This document shows positions 24,049-35,299 of a DNA stretch of 64,000 nucleotides, one piece after another. The stretch is from Isoetes taiwanensis (lineage: Eukaryota; Streptophyta; Lycopodiopsida; Isoetales; Isoetaceae). The DNA is taken from assembly GCA_021234155.1 (NCBI GenBank), contig JAJEKV010000039.1, forward strand, positions 4,942,745 through 5,006,744. The letters run 5' to 3'. The position numbers and the translations under genes were made by a program. The notes under the pieces are model-generated. The model was not told where the DNA came from. It saw only the letters and a program-made list of their open reading frames with translations, and made no database searches. Each line of letters begins with the position of its first letter. Positions within the stretch are counted from its first letter, which is position 1.

Positions 24049-24440
24049 AAAGTTACAACTCGTACCTAATTGTTTGCATTAATAGGTTGGAATTTTCTTC
24101 ATTGGCTCATACTGCATGATATCTGGCTGCATGCATCAAATCAGTATACTTGTAGGTTGTGTTTGCACCACCGGTTCAAATAACATCGCATATCATCTTT
24201 GAAATCGCCATGTAATCAAAGCGCCATCATTCCCTCTTACAAAGTTACAACTTCATTACCTAATTGTTTTGCGTTAATAGGTGCAAGTTTCTTCATTGGC
24301 TCATACTGTATGATATCTGGCTGCATGCATCAAATCAGTATGCTTGTAGGCTGTGTTTGCACCACCAGTTCCAAATTACCGTCTGCATATCATGCGAAAT
24401 CTGCCATGTAATCAAAATTGCCATCATTCCCTCTTACAAG
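24049..24440 (+). repeat. Tandem duplication, two units of about 191 bp
   Basis: Units start 'aaagttacaact' at 24049 and 24240 and share 'cttcattggctcatactg' and 'catcattccctcttacaa'. Non-coding. Confidence 0.85.
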
Positions 24441-24955
24441 CAAAGTTAACAAAAGCTTTTTGATCTTTAAACAAACCTTTGGGTTGATCTCTAAAACATC
24501 ATTTTCAATGAGCAAACTTCCAGGAGAGCGTTCAATGTAAGCAATTGAAATTTCTCCTGCTTCATCATCTTGATAAGGTAGCTAGGGCTGCAAAAACTAG
24601 TCCAGCCACATGGAACATGGGCAACACCATAGCAAGCAGATCATCTTTGCTTCTATCCATCAATGGAACCACGGCCTGCAAGAAAAAACACCATTCGGAT
24701 CGACTACTTTCTTGCATTAGAGATGTATTAACAATTTCCAAATCGAACAAACAAAACCCTTACATGCACATAACTTAAACCCTTGAAACAAGACTACTAC
24801 AAATTACATACCTTTGGTCTTCATTGTAAAAATCAATCCATGTATGTATAGAAGTAAGAAAATAAAAAAAGTTAGGGCTATATTTGAGCGACAAGTAGCC
24901 TTGATACAACCCATATAACAATCCATGTAATGAGTCACGGAAACCCCAAAATACC

Positions 24956-27267
24956 TCAGATTACGGTCTCATCTTGAAAGGTAGCATTTGGCACGACATC
25001 ATCTTCTATTCCCTTTTGCAATGATTAATATGAAGTATAAAACGGATTGTCAATAACTTCAGCAGGAACTATACATAAAAATGGAGGAACTATATGGTTA
25101 ACACTGAAAAGGCAATACTAGAAGCAAGATATTACCTGGTTAAATTCAACCTCCAAGAAGAGCTTCACTCCATCCTCAATGACCTTCTTGAGTGCCACAT
25201 CTTTCAAGTGAGCAAGCACTGTACCATAAATTATTCTACAACATTCTTGACAAGAAGAAAAATTGATTGTTAAAAGTTCTAAAGATTCTCCTACATCTTG
25301 AGACTCCTCGAGAATCTGTCAATGGTCGTATAGGGCCGGTATGTATGGTTTTGTCTCTTGGCCCGAGCCGATTATCTTTGACAATTGGCGAGGAATGTTG
25401 AACTCCTTTGCAATTTCTTCCTGCAACAATGACAAAATAAGAAGCTACGACAAGTGTAAAAAGTACAACTTTAAATATCATACGGATTAAAACTATTTTA
25501 GATGTCGCACTCTGATTCTCTCTTTTCCCTATGACGAGTTCAAGCTGCTTTGGGGAGGCACTTAAATATGCTTTTTATGCAAGAAAGTTATCAACAATAA
25601 TTATTGACAAAATCTAAATTTGGATAAAACTTTCTTGAGAAATAAGTCAACTAGTGTTTGTTAGATATTCCGAGTCACTAGTTCATACCACAGACCTTAT
25701 TACACAGTTTTAAGTGGTTGAAACGGTTTCTAATTACAAGCTTTTGTATACGACTCTATCCAGACTTTATTCAGACAAAAGGCTCCTCTTTACGATCTTC
25801 CTGCTATTTCATTTAAAGAGATAACGATGGCTGGTGTTGACACATGCCCGGACTTCTTTGGAATGCTTTCGGACACGCATATAATAGTTTAAGAACTCAG
25901 AACTATGCAACAAGACTTTGAAATGAAGGAATGCACACTAAAAACAGTACCCTCGTAGACCACGTTGGGAATCGAACCCAACAGCTGACCATTGTGATCT
26001 TTTTTTTTTGTTTTTCTTTCAAATTCCTTTTTGTTTACTGTAGAATGGCAACTTCCAAATTGTGAGGAAATATGCAATCTTTACATTTGATCAAACATTC
26101 TCTCCTGAAACCAACCTTTTTATTGTTTCTTATGAACTAAAATTCTGAGAATCCAGAAAGAGACTCCAACAACTTTCGGTATTCTAAAAGTGACCACTCT
26201 TCTTCCACATCGATTGTGTATGAGCGATCCTCTCCCATGCTTACTTCTATTTGTATCATTGGAGATCTTATGCAATGTTCTTCTACTGCTTTCCAAGATC
26301 GTTGCCCATTCTCAAAACTTGTTTCTTCCTTTGCACATAAAAATTGCAGTATACTGTCTGCTAACTATATCTGAAGAAAATAAGTTAGAACATTCCAACA
26401 GCATGCACTGTAACAAAAAGGGGTATAAGTACACGAATATCATCTTTGCTTGTGTCAAGCTGCACATTACGTAATTTGACCACCAGTTTCATGAAGCTTT
26501 GTCTTCCAATCACCAAAAAAACTATTACAAAGTTTTTCATCCTTAACATCATGTATAGGGGCAATTTTCAGTGTATTCACATCCTTAAATAGAAATGCAA
26601 ATACTTTCAACGGAAGCATAACCTTCACCCCACATCTAACACCTCCTCTTTCTGTCAGCATCCTTCCCACTTCCATTGCTAACATGCGTCGATATGCTGT
26701 CAGGATTTGAATATCATGAGAACTCCTAGATAAAAGAGTGAGACTTGGAGGGTTCACTAATGTGAGTTTGCCTACTTTACCTTCTCGCTTGGTGTAATGG
26801 TATTTATGGAACCAGATACCATTATTCCGTAGAGTTGACATTGATGTACCAGAAAATAGCAACTGTCCAAGACTAAAATGGTGAACCTCCAATACACTAG
26901 TTATGCACTGGACTGGAACCTTATCTTTGAAGTCAGAAGAGCAAACACAATTAACTTCTAACTTCGGAAATTGTGGTGTCATGGCAATTTCTTCTTTAAG
27001 CATGTCACTAGAGCTCTAAGCATGTTCAACCAAGAGCTGATCCACTGTCCTACCTGCTGGACTAACTATCAATCCAATGACCCTTGCCTTCCAATGACAA
27101 CTAACATCACCTAGTTTTCTCCTTTTGACAGCATGCTCGCCTAATTGACGAGGTCTCATTGTCACCCATGATCCCAAGGAAATATGCATCTCAATCCAAT
27201 TGTCGTTGCTGTCCTTGCAATTCTTTACAATAATGTGACTTATTTGAGATCTACTGCTACCCATGAC
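24956..27267 (-). CDS. Unrecognised multi-exon gene of the giant element (3' part)
   Basis: Three exons can be supported on the minus strand. Exon 27267-26471 follows a pyrimidine-rich acceptor (atgcag) and encodes about 265 residues including QISHIIVKNCKDSNDNWIEM and LLSRSSHDIQILTAYRRML, with one in-frame TAG at 27016-27018 (possibly from CAG). Exon 25420-25136 (95 codons) encodes EEIAKEFNIPRQLSKIIGSG and VLAHLKDVALKKVIEDGVKL, with one in-frame TGA. It splices in phase 0 to the last exon 25012-24956, GIEDDVVPNATFQDETVI then stop. The link between the first two exons is not resolved. It converges tail to tail with the transposase-like gene. I recognise no domain. It is either the second gene of the element or captured cargo. 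Confidence 0.5.
25421..26470 (-). other. Intronic sequence of the minus-strand gene
   Basis: Mostly AT-rich. A possible extra exon near 25500-25560 reads ASPKQLELVIGKRENQSATS on the minus strand, but its splice sites are weak. A T-arm-like motif (TGGGTTCGATTCCCA, minus, near 25965-25980) is isolated and does not fold into a tRNA. Confidence 0.35.
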
Positions 27268-29170
27268 CTGCATTTAAATAGAAAGAAATTATTTTGATTC
27301 CACCAAACCTACGTATCTACAATCTAGCATAAGACAAATTTAAATTGAATCTGAATTTATTCTATTAGAATACTTGCAGCAACAGCAACAGCATAAATAC
27401 GTAAGTCCAAACGTGTCAAACTGCCAAGAACAATGGCGTTTGGAGCGATTCCAAAGACAAGCACAGAAATCAAAGACTTTGCACAGAAAGCCAAAATACA
27501 CTGCAAGACTCCAAGACAATGCTGCACCACTTTATCAATAAAAAATATGACTGAAGAGGATGGCTTCATAAATGGCAGGCATCAGAAAACAGATGCTTGA
27601 TATGCTTTAAGATGAAAGATCTACTTCATCTTTTTATATTATAACAGTGGTTCAAAGATAGCACTTCAACAAAATAAAATACAAAATTCAATCAATTCTT
27701 TAAGAACTTGAATAGAAAGAAAGCTCGCCTTACTAGTTAGATGAACAAACTTGATGCAGATCAATAAGCACCTGCAAAATAGGTATAAAGCCAATAGAGA
27801 TAAATCAATACCTGGAAAAATAGAAATAAGATTTGTCAGGCAACACAAATAGAAACGTTAATGCAAGAATAATCACATATCCATCTGCCAATCTGGAATA
27901 AATTGAAATTGCATCTGACTTTATTCAGAACTAACTTGTTTAAGGTAATATGCCAAATTCAATCTATTATTTAAGAAACTTGAGCTAAGAAATACACTAC
28001 AGAACTTATATACGAAGCTTAACATACTAAGTTGAATACACAGATTTGATGAAGAGCATAAGTTTCTGGAGAGTAGATACGAATCCAACGAAGATGAATA
28101 AATACCTGAAAAAATAGAAAAAAGAAGATTTATAACGGCAAGGCAAGACAAATAGAAACATTTCTGGAATGCAAATAGAATCATTCAATATGACATATCC
28201 ATATGCCAATCCGAAAAACAGATGGTTCAATCGATTAAGAGGAAACCTGCAGTTAAAGCTTTAACAAATCGCTACTGTGTCAATCGCTACTGTGCCATAT
28301 CCACACCGCAGTCAAATTTGGCATTGAATCCGGGAGAACAGAGCTTATCTGCAGTTGACGATGTTCACGTACAGTGCTCCTCCGGTGCTCCTCCATCAAA
28401 CGAAACCCTAATACTAAAGCAATCCCAATTTTGGAGGGAATCGAGGATTCCAAAATTTACGGATTTTCCTCCATTAAAAAAAATAAAATAAAAACCCTAC
28501 CAAACTTTAATGACATAGCATTTAAAGTTATAACAACCAAATTATTTAATGCTTGATAAATTGCCAAGTATATGCCACGTAGGAAGCAAGTGCCACCTAA
28601 TACCGGCATAGATAAAACTAGAGCTATTCTCCTATTGGCTGACACATTTTGCTGACGTATTTTTTTTTATTTATACATTGGGACAGAAGTTGATCTCATT
28701 TTTCCTATAATGTGAAGAGGAGGAGATCACTGGAATAGCATCGATCAAAGAAGTACCCCAAATGTCCGTGAAGATGCTAATAAACGACATTATACTTTGC
28801 AATGCAAAGGGTTTATACATTCTTGAAGTACAAAGGTTGTTTGTGTTCAGATACCTCTAATACAAGAAGTCTTTAACTACTTTTCATAATAGATTCCTTT
28901 AAAAGTCTATTGCTATTTAAATTGTAGTAAAAATGAGTCTTGAAACTCTTTAAGTAGTAGAAGAACTCTTTGACTAGTTATCCATTTGATGACCATTTTT
29001 TAAGAAAATATGATATGTGACATTCTTATATGCAAATATTCATAAAATTTATGAACATTGAAGATCAAAGCCATCCTTGTTTAAAGAGGATCATTATATG
29101 ATGCGAAATATTCATGCGCAGAAGTAATTGCATATAAGAAATTCGCCTGGTGTAGCTATTTTTTTTTCAA
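27268..29170. other. Non-coding or 5' part of the minus-strand gene
   Basis: AT-rich, with no clear coding exon. On the minus strand a 'tagggtttcg' leader at about 28405 precedes ATG 28396 and a short open frame (MEEHRRSTVREHRQLQ) that could be the first exon of the minus-strand gene. The support is weak. Confidence 0.3.
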
Positions 29171-29173
29171 GAT

Positions 29174-30617
29174 GGATCACACCAAGCGAATAATACATAT
29201 GCAAAAAAAAAGGGACACACTAAATTCGCATGGTGTGATCCACTTTCTTATTTGTTGTCAAATTAAAATTAAACACAAGTACTCATTCCTATTTGTATCT
29301 AAAATGCTTTACCACTCTTAAGTACATAAGTCATTATCCCTTTTCAAACAGCATATTTTTTTTCAAGAAGGATCACACCAAGCGAATAGTACATATGCAA
29401 CAAAAATGGAACACACTAAATTCGCATCGTGTGATCCACTTTCTTATTTGTTGTCAAATTAAAATTAAACACAAGTACCCCTTCTCATTTAATGCTTTAC
29501 CACCCCAAGTGCATAAAGTTATTAGTCCTTTTCAAAGAGCATATCTTTTTTTAAGAAGGATCACATCAAGCGAATAATACAATGCAAAAAAAAATAGAAC
29601 ACAATCATTTCGCATGGTGTGATACGCTTTCTTGCTTGTTGTCAAATTAAACTTAAACACAAGTACCCCTTCCTATTTGCATCTAAAATACTTTACCAAC
29701 TCTAGTAGTACATAAAGTTATTAGCCCTTTTCAAAAAGCAAACACTTTATCAATAAATGAGCACGTCACTTATCCACACTTAACTTCAAATAAGACACAT
29801 ATATATTTTTTTTATTTAAAAGATAATCAAAGTAATTTTACTATAGGAAGTCATCTTTTTCCAAAAAGATCACACGACGCGAATTTTGTATAAGCTAAAA
29901 TGTTGGAATATACTAAATTCGCATGGTGTGACCCACTTTCTTGTTTGTTGTCAATAGATAATAACACCAAAGTCCCTCATCAATAGTCTCCCATTTGCAT
30001 GTAAAATATGTATCATTCCAAGTTATATTATGTTTTATGAACTAAACTTTTTCAAAGAGGGTCCCAAAGCAAAATACAAACACTTAATCAATAAGCCAAC
30101 ACTTTACCAACAACCAAAGCTTTATTAAATAAGATTTTTATGTTATTTTATCAAACCTAACAACGTTTCCATATGTGACACTTTGTGTTAACTGATCCTC
30201 TGGGCCGGAAAGCGGCATTTTATATATAATATGTCTTTGGAGCTTTTGTGTCGTGGCATTAGTAAACGCCTCTAATGGAGCAAATATTTTGTAACTCATT
30301 TTTCAACAACCCTCGATGCACGTCTTATCAAACATTTATTCATTGCAAGGACACCATTCTCATAACTTTGAGGCTTGCACAATTCGCTTAAAAGAGGTCA
30401 TGGGACGACTTTCAAGCTCGGCTCCCACAACTTTACAACGTAAAACTAGATGCCCATTGCTCAAATCCCCGACATCTGATAAATATAGGCCAAGAAAAAT
30501 ATTTGATTCAGTGGGTGAATATAAATCAAGAAGGAAGAAAAAAGAAGCAAGGATCACATGACGCGAAATCTCACTACACATTTACAAAGTGCATATGCAT
30601 TTTCGCATGGTGTGATC
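29174..30617. repeat. Five subterminal hairpin repeats of the giant element
   Basis: Each unit has GGATCACACCAAGCGAAT (or a close variant) followed after about 32-34 bp by its inverse ATTCGCATGGTGTGATCC. Arms: 29174/29241, 29370/29437, 29558/29624, 29867/29932, 30550/30617 (outer ends). The first three units are direct repeats with a period of about 190 bp, including the flanking 'cactttcttatttgttgtca'. Clustered inverted motifs near one end resemble transposase-binding subterminal repeats; that role is inferred. Confidence 0.8.
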
Positions 30618-31552
30618 CATGTATTATTGAGGGTGCAAATTTGCAAATATCCTCCTCTTCAAATCCCTTCCCCCCCCTTCCTTCCTTCCCTTTTTTTTTG
30701 CAATATACTATCCATAGCATTTATTTTGAACCCTATAGTTCTACCTATTCATTGCGTATGAATGTCGCTCCGGCGATGTAACTCCATAGTCACCCTTCCT
30801 TAAGGATAGCATTCTCACCCACGAGCCTATGGATAGATATCCTTCCACCGTCATGCCTTTATTGTTTTGTAAGTGATGAACTGCAGAAGCAATGTAGGAG
30901 TACTAGGAGCAATGATGGATGCAATTAGAGATACAGATCGGTCGTTGAATTGTAAGAATGAATGGCTGGGAAGAGCTGAAAAGTAGGAAAACTTCAAAAT
31001 GAAAATTTGGGTAGTAAAAATATGGCATGTAACGTACGTTTGCTTGTCCACACATCGCCTCACCGTTGTTGCTTAAGTCTATGCTCGCCCCTTATTGATG
31101 CTATAACATACTCACCCATGAACCTTTGGAGACATAACCTCCTACTTCTTGATCTTGAGTGTTCTGTAAATGGAGCAAAAACACAGACACTATTGGAGAC
31201 TTGGATTCCAAATGAAGAGTGAAGGCGGAGAGGATGCACGTAGCGGCGCTAATGTGAACAATGGAAATCTTGGTGCCAAAATTTGATAAGGTGGTTGGTG
31301 CATGTGGGCGCATGTGCACAGTAGGCGGGAAAAGTAGCCATTATTTTGGTCCGCGATACGATTTTCGAAAAATGCGGGCCATTAATGTGGTTGCAATGAA
31401 TGCACAGACATGTCCTATGAAATTTCGCCATGTGGATGCCACGTAAGCTTGCTCCTCTTTCTACTTGCCAACTAATACTGACTTTGGAAAAAAATGCGCA
31501 AACATCATTGGTCGCGAGAAACATGACGTGAAATTCTGGCATCCAAGTTATG
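30618..31552. other. Right non-coding arm of giant element
   Basis: No credible gene. Two loosely similar blocks (around 30785-30850 and 31080-31140, sharing 'tcaccca.gaacct' type text) suggest an old duplication. Confidence 0.4.
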
Positions 31553-31584
31553 GGCCATTTTGAGACCCTAAATCCGCCCTAATG
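31553..31584 (-). repeat. Right terminal inverted repeat of giant element
   Basis: GGCCATTTTGAGACCCTAAA and on to CGCCCTAATG, the inverse of the left end with two mismatches over about 31 bases. Confidence 0.8.
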
Positions 31585-31672
31585 GCAGTTTTGTATAAGA
31601 TAGCCAAAATTCGTGTAGAAGGAAAGCCCAATTTTGGAAGATGACATCTGGGCAAAGTTCTTGAAGTTGTGA
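31585..31672 (+). repeat. Copia-type LTR R, continuation
   Basis: Matches 37377-37464 (gcagttttgtataagatagc at the start, ttcttgaagttgtga at the end) and continues the LTR interrupted at 10670. Confidence 0.75.
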
Positions 31673-32584
31673 GTATCTTTCTTGATCAATTGAATGATAC
31701 TATGTTGAAGTATGATATTTTGAGTATGATTATGTGATTCTTATGAATTTTATCTCAATTTCTCTAATCTCAAGTGAAGTTAAGTTTATGATATGATTTG
31801 GTGCAAGAAATTATGATGGAATGATTAAGTTGGTGATGTATGATGCCAGTAGAGTGAGGCTTAGCCTGTCTCATATACCTTGAGATTTGCTTTGGTTCTT
31901 GTCGTTAGCTTTTGATCTTCAGTTTGCCTTGGTTGCATTTACAAGCTAACATTTTTTGGAGGACATTGCGAGAAAGCAATACTTTGCTGGCATAATCTCA
32001 TATTCTCATATGTTTAGATCAAGATGGTGGCTGTGTCAAGTTGGAAGTTATGATGCAATATGTATCTTTAGATTATCATTTGAGTATATTCAAGGAATGA
32101 TGGTGTATATCAAAAGTTTATCAAAGCGAAACGAAGTGGTCATATTGTAGAGAAGGAATTTGTGAATCTGGAGCTGGAGCCAGCCCATTGTGATTGTTGC
32201 ATTATTTCTTTTTTTTTTGCCTGGCCATCAAGATAAGATAAAAGAATTGTGAATCCCTGCGTCCAAACAATGATATTCCTGCCTTATATTAGAAAAAAAA
32301 CACTTTCCCAGGCCCTTTGAATTACCAAGCTACTTTGCTATTTGTCGATTTACCTGCATAATTGCTTCTGTTGCCATCGTTGCCAGCCAAATCCTGCAAA
32401 AGAAGAAGAACAAAGAAAGAAACAGAAAGAACCCTGCATAGCCACTATGACCAAAAAGCCTGTTTTGCATGTATAATGCTTGCCATGAACTCTGCTTCCA
32501 TTTTTCCCTTACCTAAATTTGCCTGATCACATACCTCTTACCAATGTGCCCTCTCTGTAATGTTGTTCTTACCACAATGTGCAG
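31673..32584. other. Unassigned sequence right of R
   Basis: It may be the rest of the R LTR or another element. No gene or LTR end could be fixed. Confidence 0.3.
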
Positions 32585-32737
32585 AGCAAGCTTTTCCATG
32601 ATTTGGCTAATGGAATGCAACCAATCAGTGTGGTTTTTCCTAATCTTCCAATACCAGCACATGGGAGAGACAAAGCTCGTAAACAGTTAGCAGATGTATT
32701 TGCAAGAATCATTCAGAACAGGAGAGTCTCAGGTCGT
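32585..32737 (+). pseudogene. CYP51-like P450 exon fragment
   Basis: After an acceptor (tgtgcag) the frame reads SKLFHDLANGMQPISVVFPN and LPIPAHGRDKARKQLADVFA, then RIIQNRRVSG. This matches the family pattern of plant sterol 14-alpha-demethylase in the region after the B/C helices (LF.DL..GM.PISV.FP.LPIPAH..RD.AR..L). CYP51 demethylates sterol precursors in the ER. Only this piece is present, about 51 of some 490 residues. No heme-binding segment is found nearby, so it is a captured or relic exon. Confidence 0.75.
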
Positions 32738-33480
32738 TGAGTATGATATGATTCAGAGCCTGATATGGTTCAGAGCCCGATCTGTCTGTGAGTTCATGCC
32801 CAAATTTGCTACAAAATGGGTCAGAATGAGATATTTTTATCAGAAATTTATGCTTTGTCCAGATTATATGGCATGCAAGAACGATCCTAAAGAAGGATGA
32901 GCATGATTTGTTCTAGGTACTGCTCTTGTAGGCTCGAAGCTGCCATAGTCGTTTTGTTGCCACAACAAACTCTAAACCACAGCCACTGTCCTTCCGCCAT
33001 CTGCTAAAAATCAGACAAAATCCGACCCTAATCTTCTGCCAGATCTAAGATTAGCTGATTCATCTGCCTTTTGATACCCTAACGGTCGTCATCGCCGCAT
33101 CTGCAAGAGGGAAAAACTTATTAAATCTTTCTTCATGAACAATGGAAGCAAAGGAGCAGATTCCAAGATGCAGCCAGAAGGGAGCAGTGGCAAAATCCAA
33201 TCCGGCAGGAAATATAATGTCATTCTTTCTGATCTTGATTCCATTCCATACCCTAACAGCCGCCGTTCTTACCTTCGCTCCACCATACCCTAACTGCCGG
33301 CCGCGCGCCAATAGTGAAGTGGAGAAGGAAAAAATAAAAAAATAACTAGCAGAACCGCAGAGTTAGGAAGAAGGCTAGGCAGTTAGGTTCGCGTTGGTTT
33401 TTTTTCGTGGTAATTTGAATTTCGGCGGCAACCTTCTTAAGGTTTTTTTTGTAATCTCAGGGCGTACTAGTATGCCTGCA
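32738..33480. other. Unassigned sequence
   Basis: No supported gene. A minus-strand open frame at 33060-33311 has no recognisable features. Confidence 0.3.
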
Positions 33481-33695
33481 ACTGTTGGGCAAATTCCGGG
33501 GTAGAGAGGGTTTGTTCCGGTTGAAACTAAGAATTTCCGGTTGAGTTAGTGCATTGCAGGAAAAATTCCGGTAGATTTTTATGCATATTTGTATAAGAGT
33601 AATGCAAATTTCCGATTGGGAACCCGAAAATATCCGGCTAATTGATAAAAGAGTAGGAAAATTTCCGATTGGGTTTAAAAACTTTGCCCAACACT
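33481..33695. mobile_element. Small TIR element (MITE-like), 215 bp
   Basis: Left end ACTGTTGGGCAAATT, inverted right end AGTGTTGGGCAAAGT (two mismatches in 15). Inside are repeated TTCCGG or TTCCGAT motifs. No target duplication could be seen. Confidence 0.5.
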
Positions 33696-34194
33696 GGGCT
33701 TGAATTCCATTGAGAAATAATATGGAGATTTAAGAATTGCATTGTTGTTGGTCAACATTGTTCAATATTTTTAGTCTTTATATGTATAGGGCATTGTAAC
33801 CTTAATCGCTACATCCTATAATCGCTACATCTCAGCCATCCAAAGATGGCATATTCCCAAAGATATGCCCTACCCTAAAACCACAACCGTCCAACCCAAG
33901 TCAAGATGGGGTCAAAACCTCATTTCCATGTCACCTAAGGTGCATCGAGAAAGTATTCGATTGGAGTCAAATCGCATATATCGAAAGTGCTTAACACCAA
34001 CTACACAGTTATTGCGGGAAAGAGCGAACACACGGGCCGCTTAACAACAAGTACACAAATTGAAGAAAGACCATCCGTTCAACAATGCCCACTTCTAACA
34101 CAAAAACACATGTGAAGACAGATTGCAATAGAGCGAGGATGCACTGCGGCAAAGAACCAACGACACCCAATGAAAGATGTCCCCGATGCCTAGC

Positions 34195-34437
34195 CTAAGC
34201 AACACAGAGGGAGCCTAAATACACACTGCAAAAGAGCAGAGGAGGGCAAAACAAAACAAGGAATGCAAGAATGGGGATTTGAACCCCACCGAAAAGAATC
34301 GGTACCAGAAGCTGAATCCATCCCTGCTTGAAGACACGAAGATTAGAATCCACGAAAAACAGATACAGAATAACAAACACGTATAGAAAAGCCTCCACAA
34401 ATCCTCCTTCAGATTCCTTCAATCCAACAGACTCCAT
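34195..34437 (-). CDS. Possible small membrane protein or first exon, unrecognised
   Basis: 80 codons from ATG 34437. The C-terminal two thirds is very hydrophobic (AFLYVFVILYLFFVDSN, then LLVPILFGGVQIPILAFLVL), compatible with two or three membrane segments. No family is recognised and no second exon is evident. It could be chance. Confidence 0.25.
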   Translation of the reverse strand: MESVGLKESEGGFVEAFLYVFVILYLFFVDSNLRVFKQGWIQLLVPILFGGVQIPILAFLVLFCPPLLFCSVYLGSLCVA

Positions 34438-34564
34438 CTTAAAACTTGAAACTGTTACTCGCTCACAAGGAAATCCGAAGTAGCCATAGCTATTCTTTGA
34501 CAGGTTATGTTGGATTGCTGCGAAGGCCTCCTTCTCTCCAACTTTGCTCTAAATCTCTGCACAC

Positions 34565-34617
34565 ATGCACAGAAGCCACGAAGAGGAAAACATGCACAGA
34601 AGCCACGAAGAGGAAAA
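34565..34617 (+). repeat. 25-bp tandem repeat, two copies
   Basis: The unit 'atgcacagaagccacgaaga' plus ggaaaac is present twice in direct tandem. Confidence 0.7.
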
Positions 34618-35299
34618 CAGAGTGAATGCCACTGTAGAAAAAGCCCCCTGCAACAACCCGGCTCCTCACTCCGCTCAGTTTCCTACGCCGCCATGGGCTT
34701 GCCGCCCTGTCCTGCCGCCCTGTCTTGCCGCCATGGGTTTGCCACGAACCCTACTTTCTAAACAAAGAAATCCGGAAAGCCATCGCCACGACTCCAGTTG
34801 TAAAAATTAATTCCCAAAAAAACCAATACAACCCATTCGACCATTGCCAACCCAAACCCAAATTTCTGAGTCAGCAAAATACCATTTTTAGATACGAATA
34901 CATGCCTTAACCTTGCAAAATCTTATGTTACACGACCCCCCAACAACATTTTGGGAACCTAATGGTATTGTTGACTAGGTGCAATGGACTTGTAGCTTAT
35001 TGTGTTTGGACTAAGCGTTCAATTTGTATGTTAGTTATGTTGCACTTAGCAAGAGAGAACTACAAAGGATCTAGTAAATTAAGGGAGATTTTGCCAAATA
35101 AAACAATGGTAAATACAAGAGTAATAGCAACAATTACAAATTGGGGCATAGGAAAAAAAATAGCTTAGAAGGTTGTAATACAATTGTACAAGAAGGTAAT
35201 CTTCAACATTTGTCTTTCAAGTCCATTACCGATTGTTATATGAATCAATGAAACGAGAATAATATCTTTGGGCATCTCAAGCTTCAACATCGATAATCC

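Larger units (their letters stand above)
10671..31584. mobile_element. Giant TIR element (20.9 kb), complete, copy A
   Basis: The left end (CATTAGGGCGTATTTGGGG) and the inverted right end (CATTAGGGCGGATTTAGGG) match over about 31 bp. The flanks are the two halves of repeat R, which are contiguous at 37376|37377, so this is a single insertion with a visible empty site. No target duplication is seen against that empty site. Cargo: a two-exon transposase-like gene (plus), a multi-exon gene of unknown function (minus), METTL14 and LRR fragments, a Helitron, tandem repeats, and hairpin repeats near the right end. The superfamily is not assigned; class II is inferred from the TIRs. Confidence 0.75.

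Noticed and set aside
25950-26000. Second T-arm-like motif (TGGGTTCGATTCCCA, minus)
   Set aside because: No acceptor, D-arm or anticodon arm around it; probably a tRNA or SINE relic at most.
29174-30617. Hairpin repeats as microRNA precursors
   Set aside because: Five near-identical units at the end of a transposon fit subterminal repeats better; there is no evidence of transcription.
34255-34345. tRNA-like T-arm (GGGGTTCAAATCCCC, minus) with a nearby ACCGA/TCGGT stem
   Set aside because: No matching acceptor stem or A-box could be found, and the stretch lies in an open frame with hydrophobic coding.
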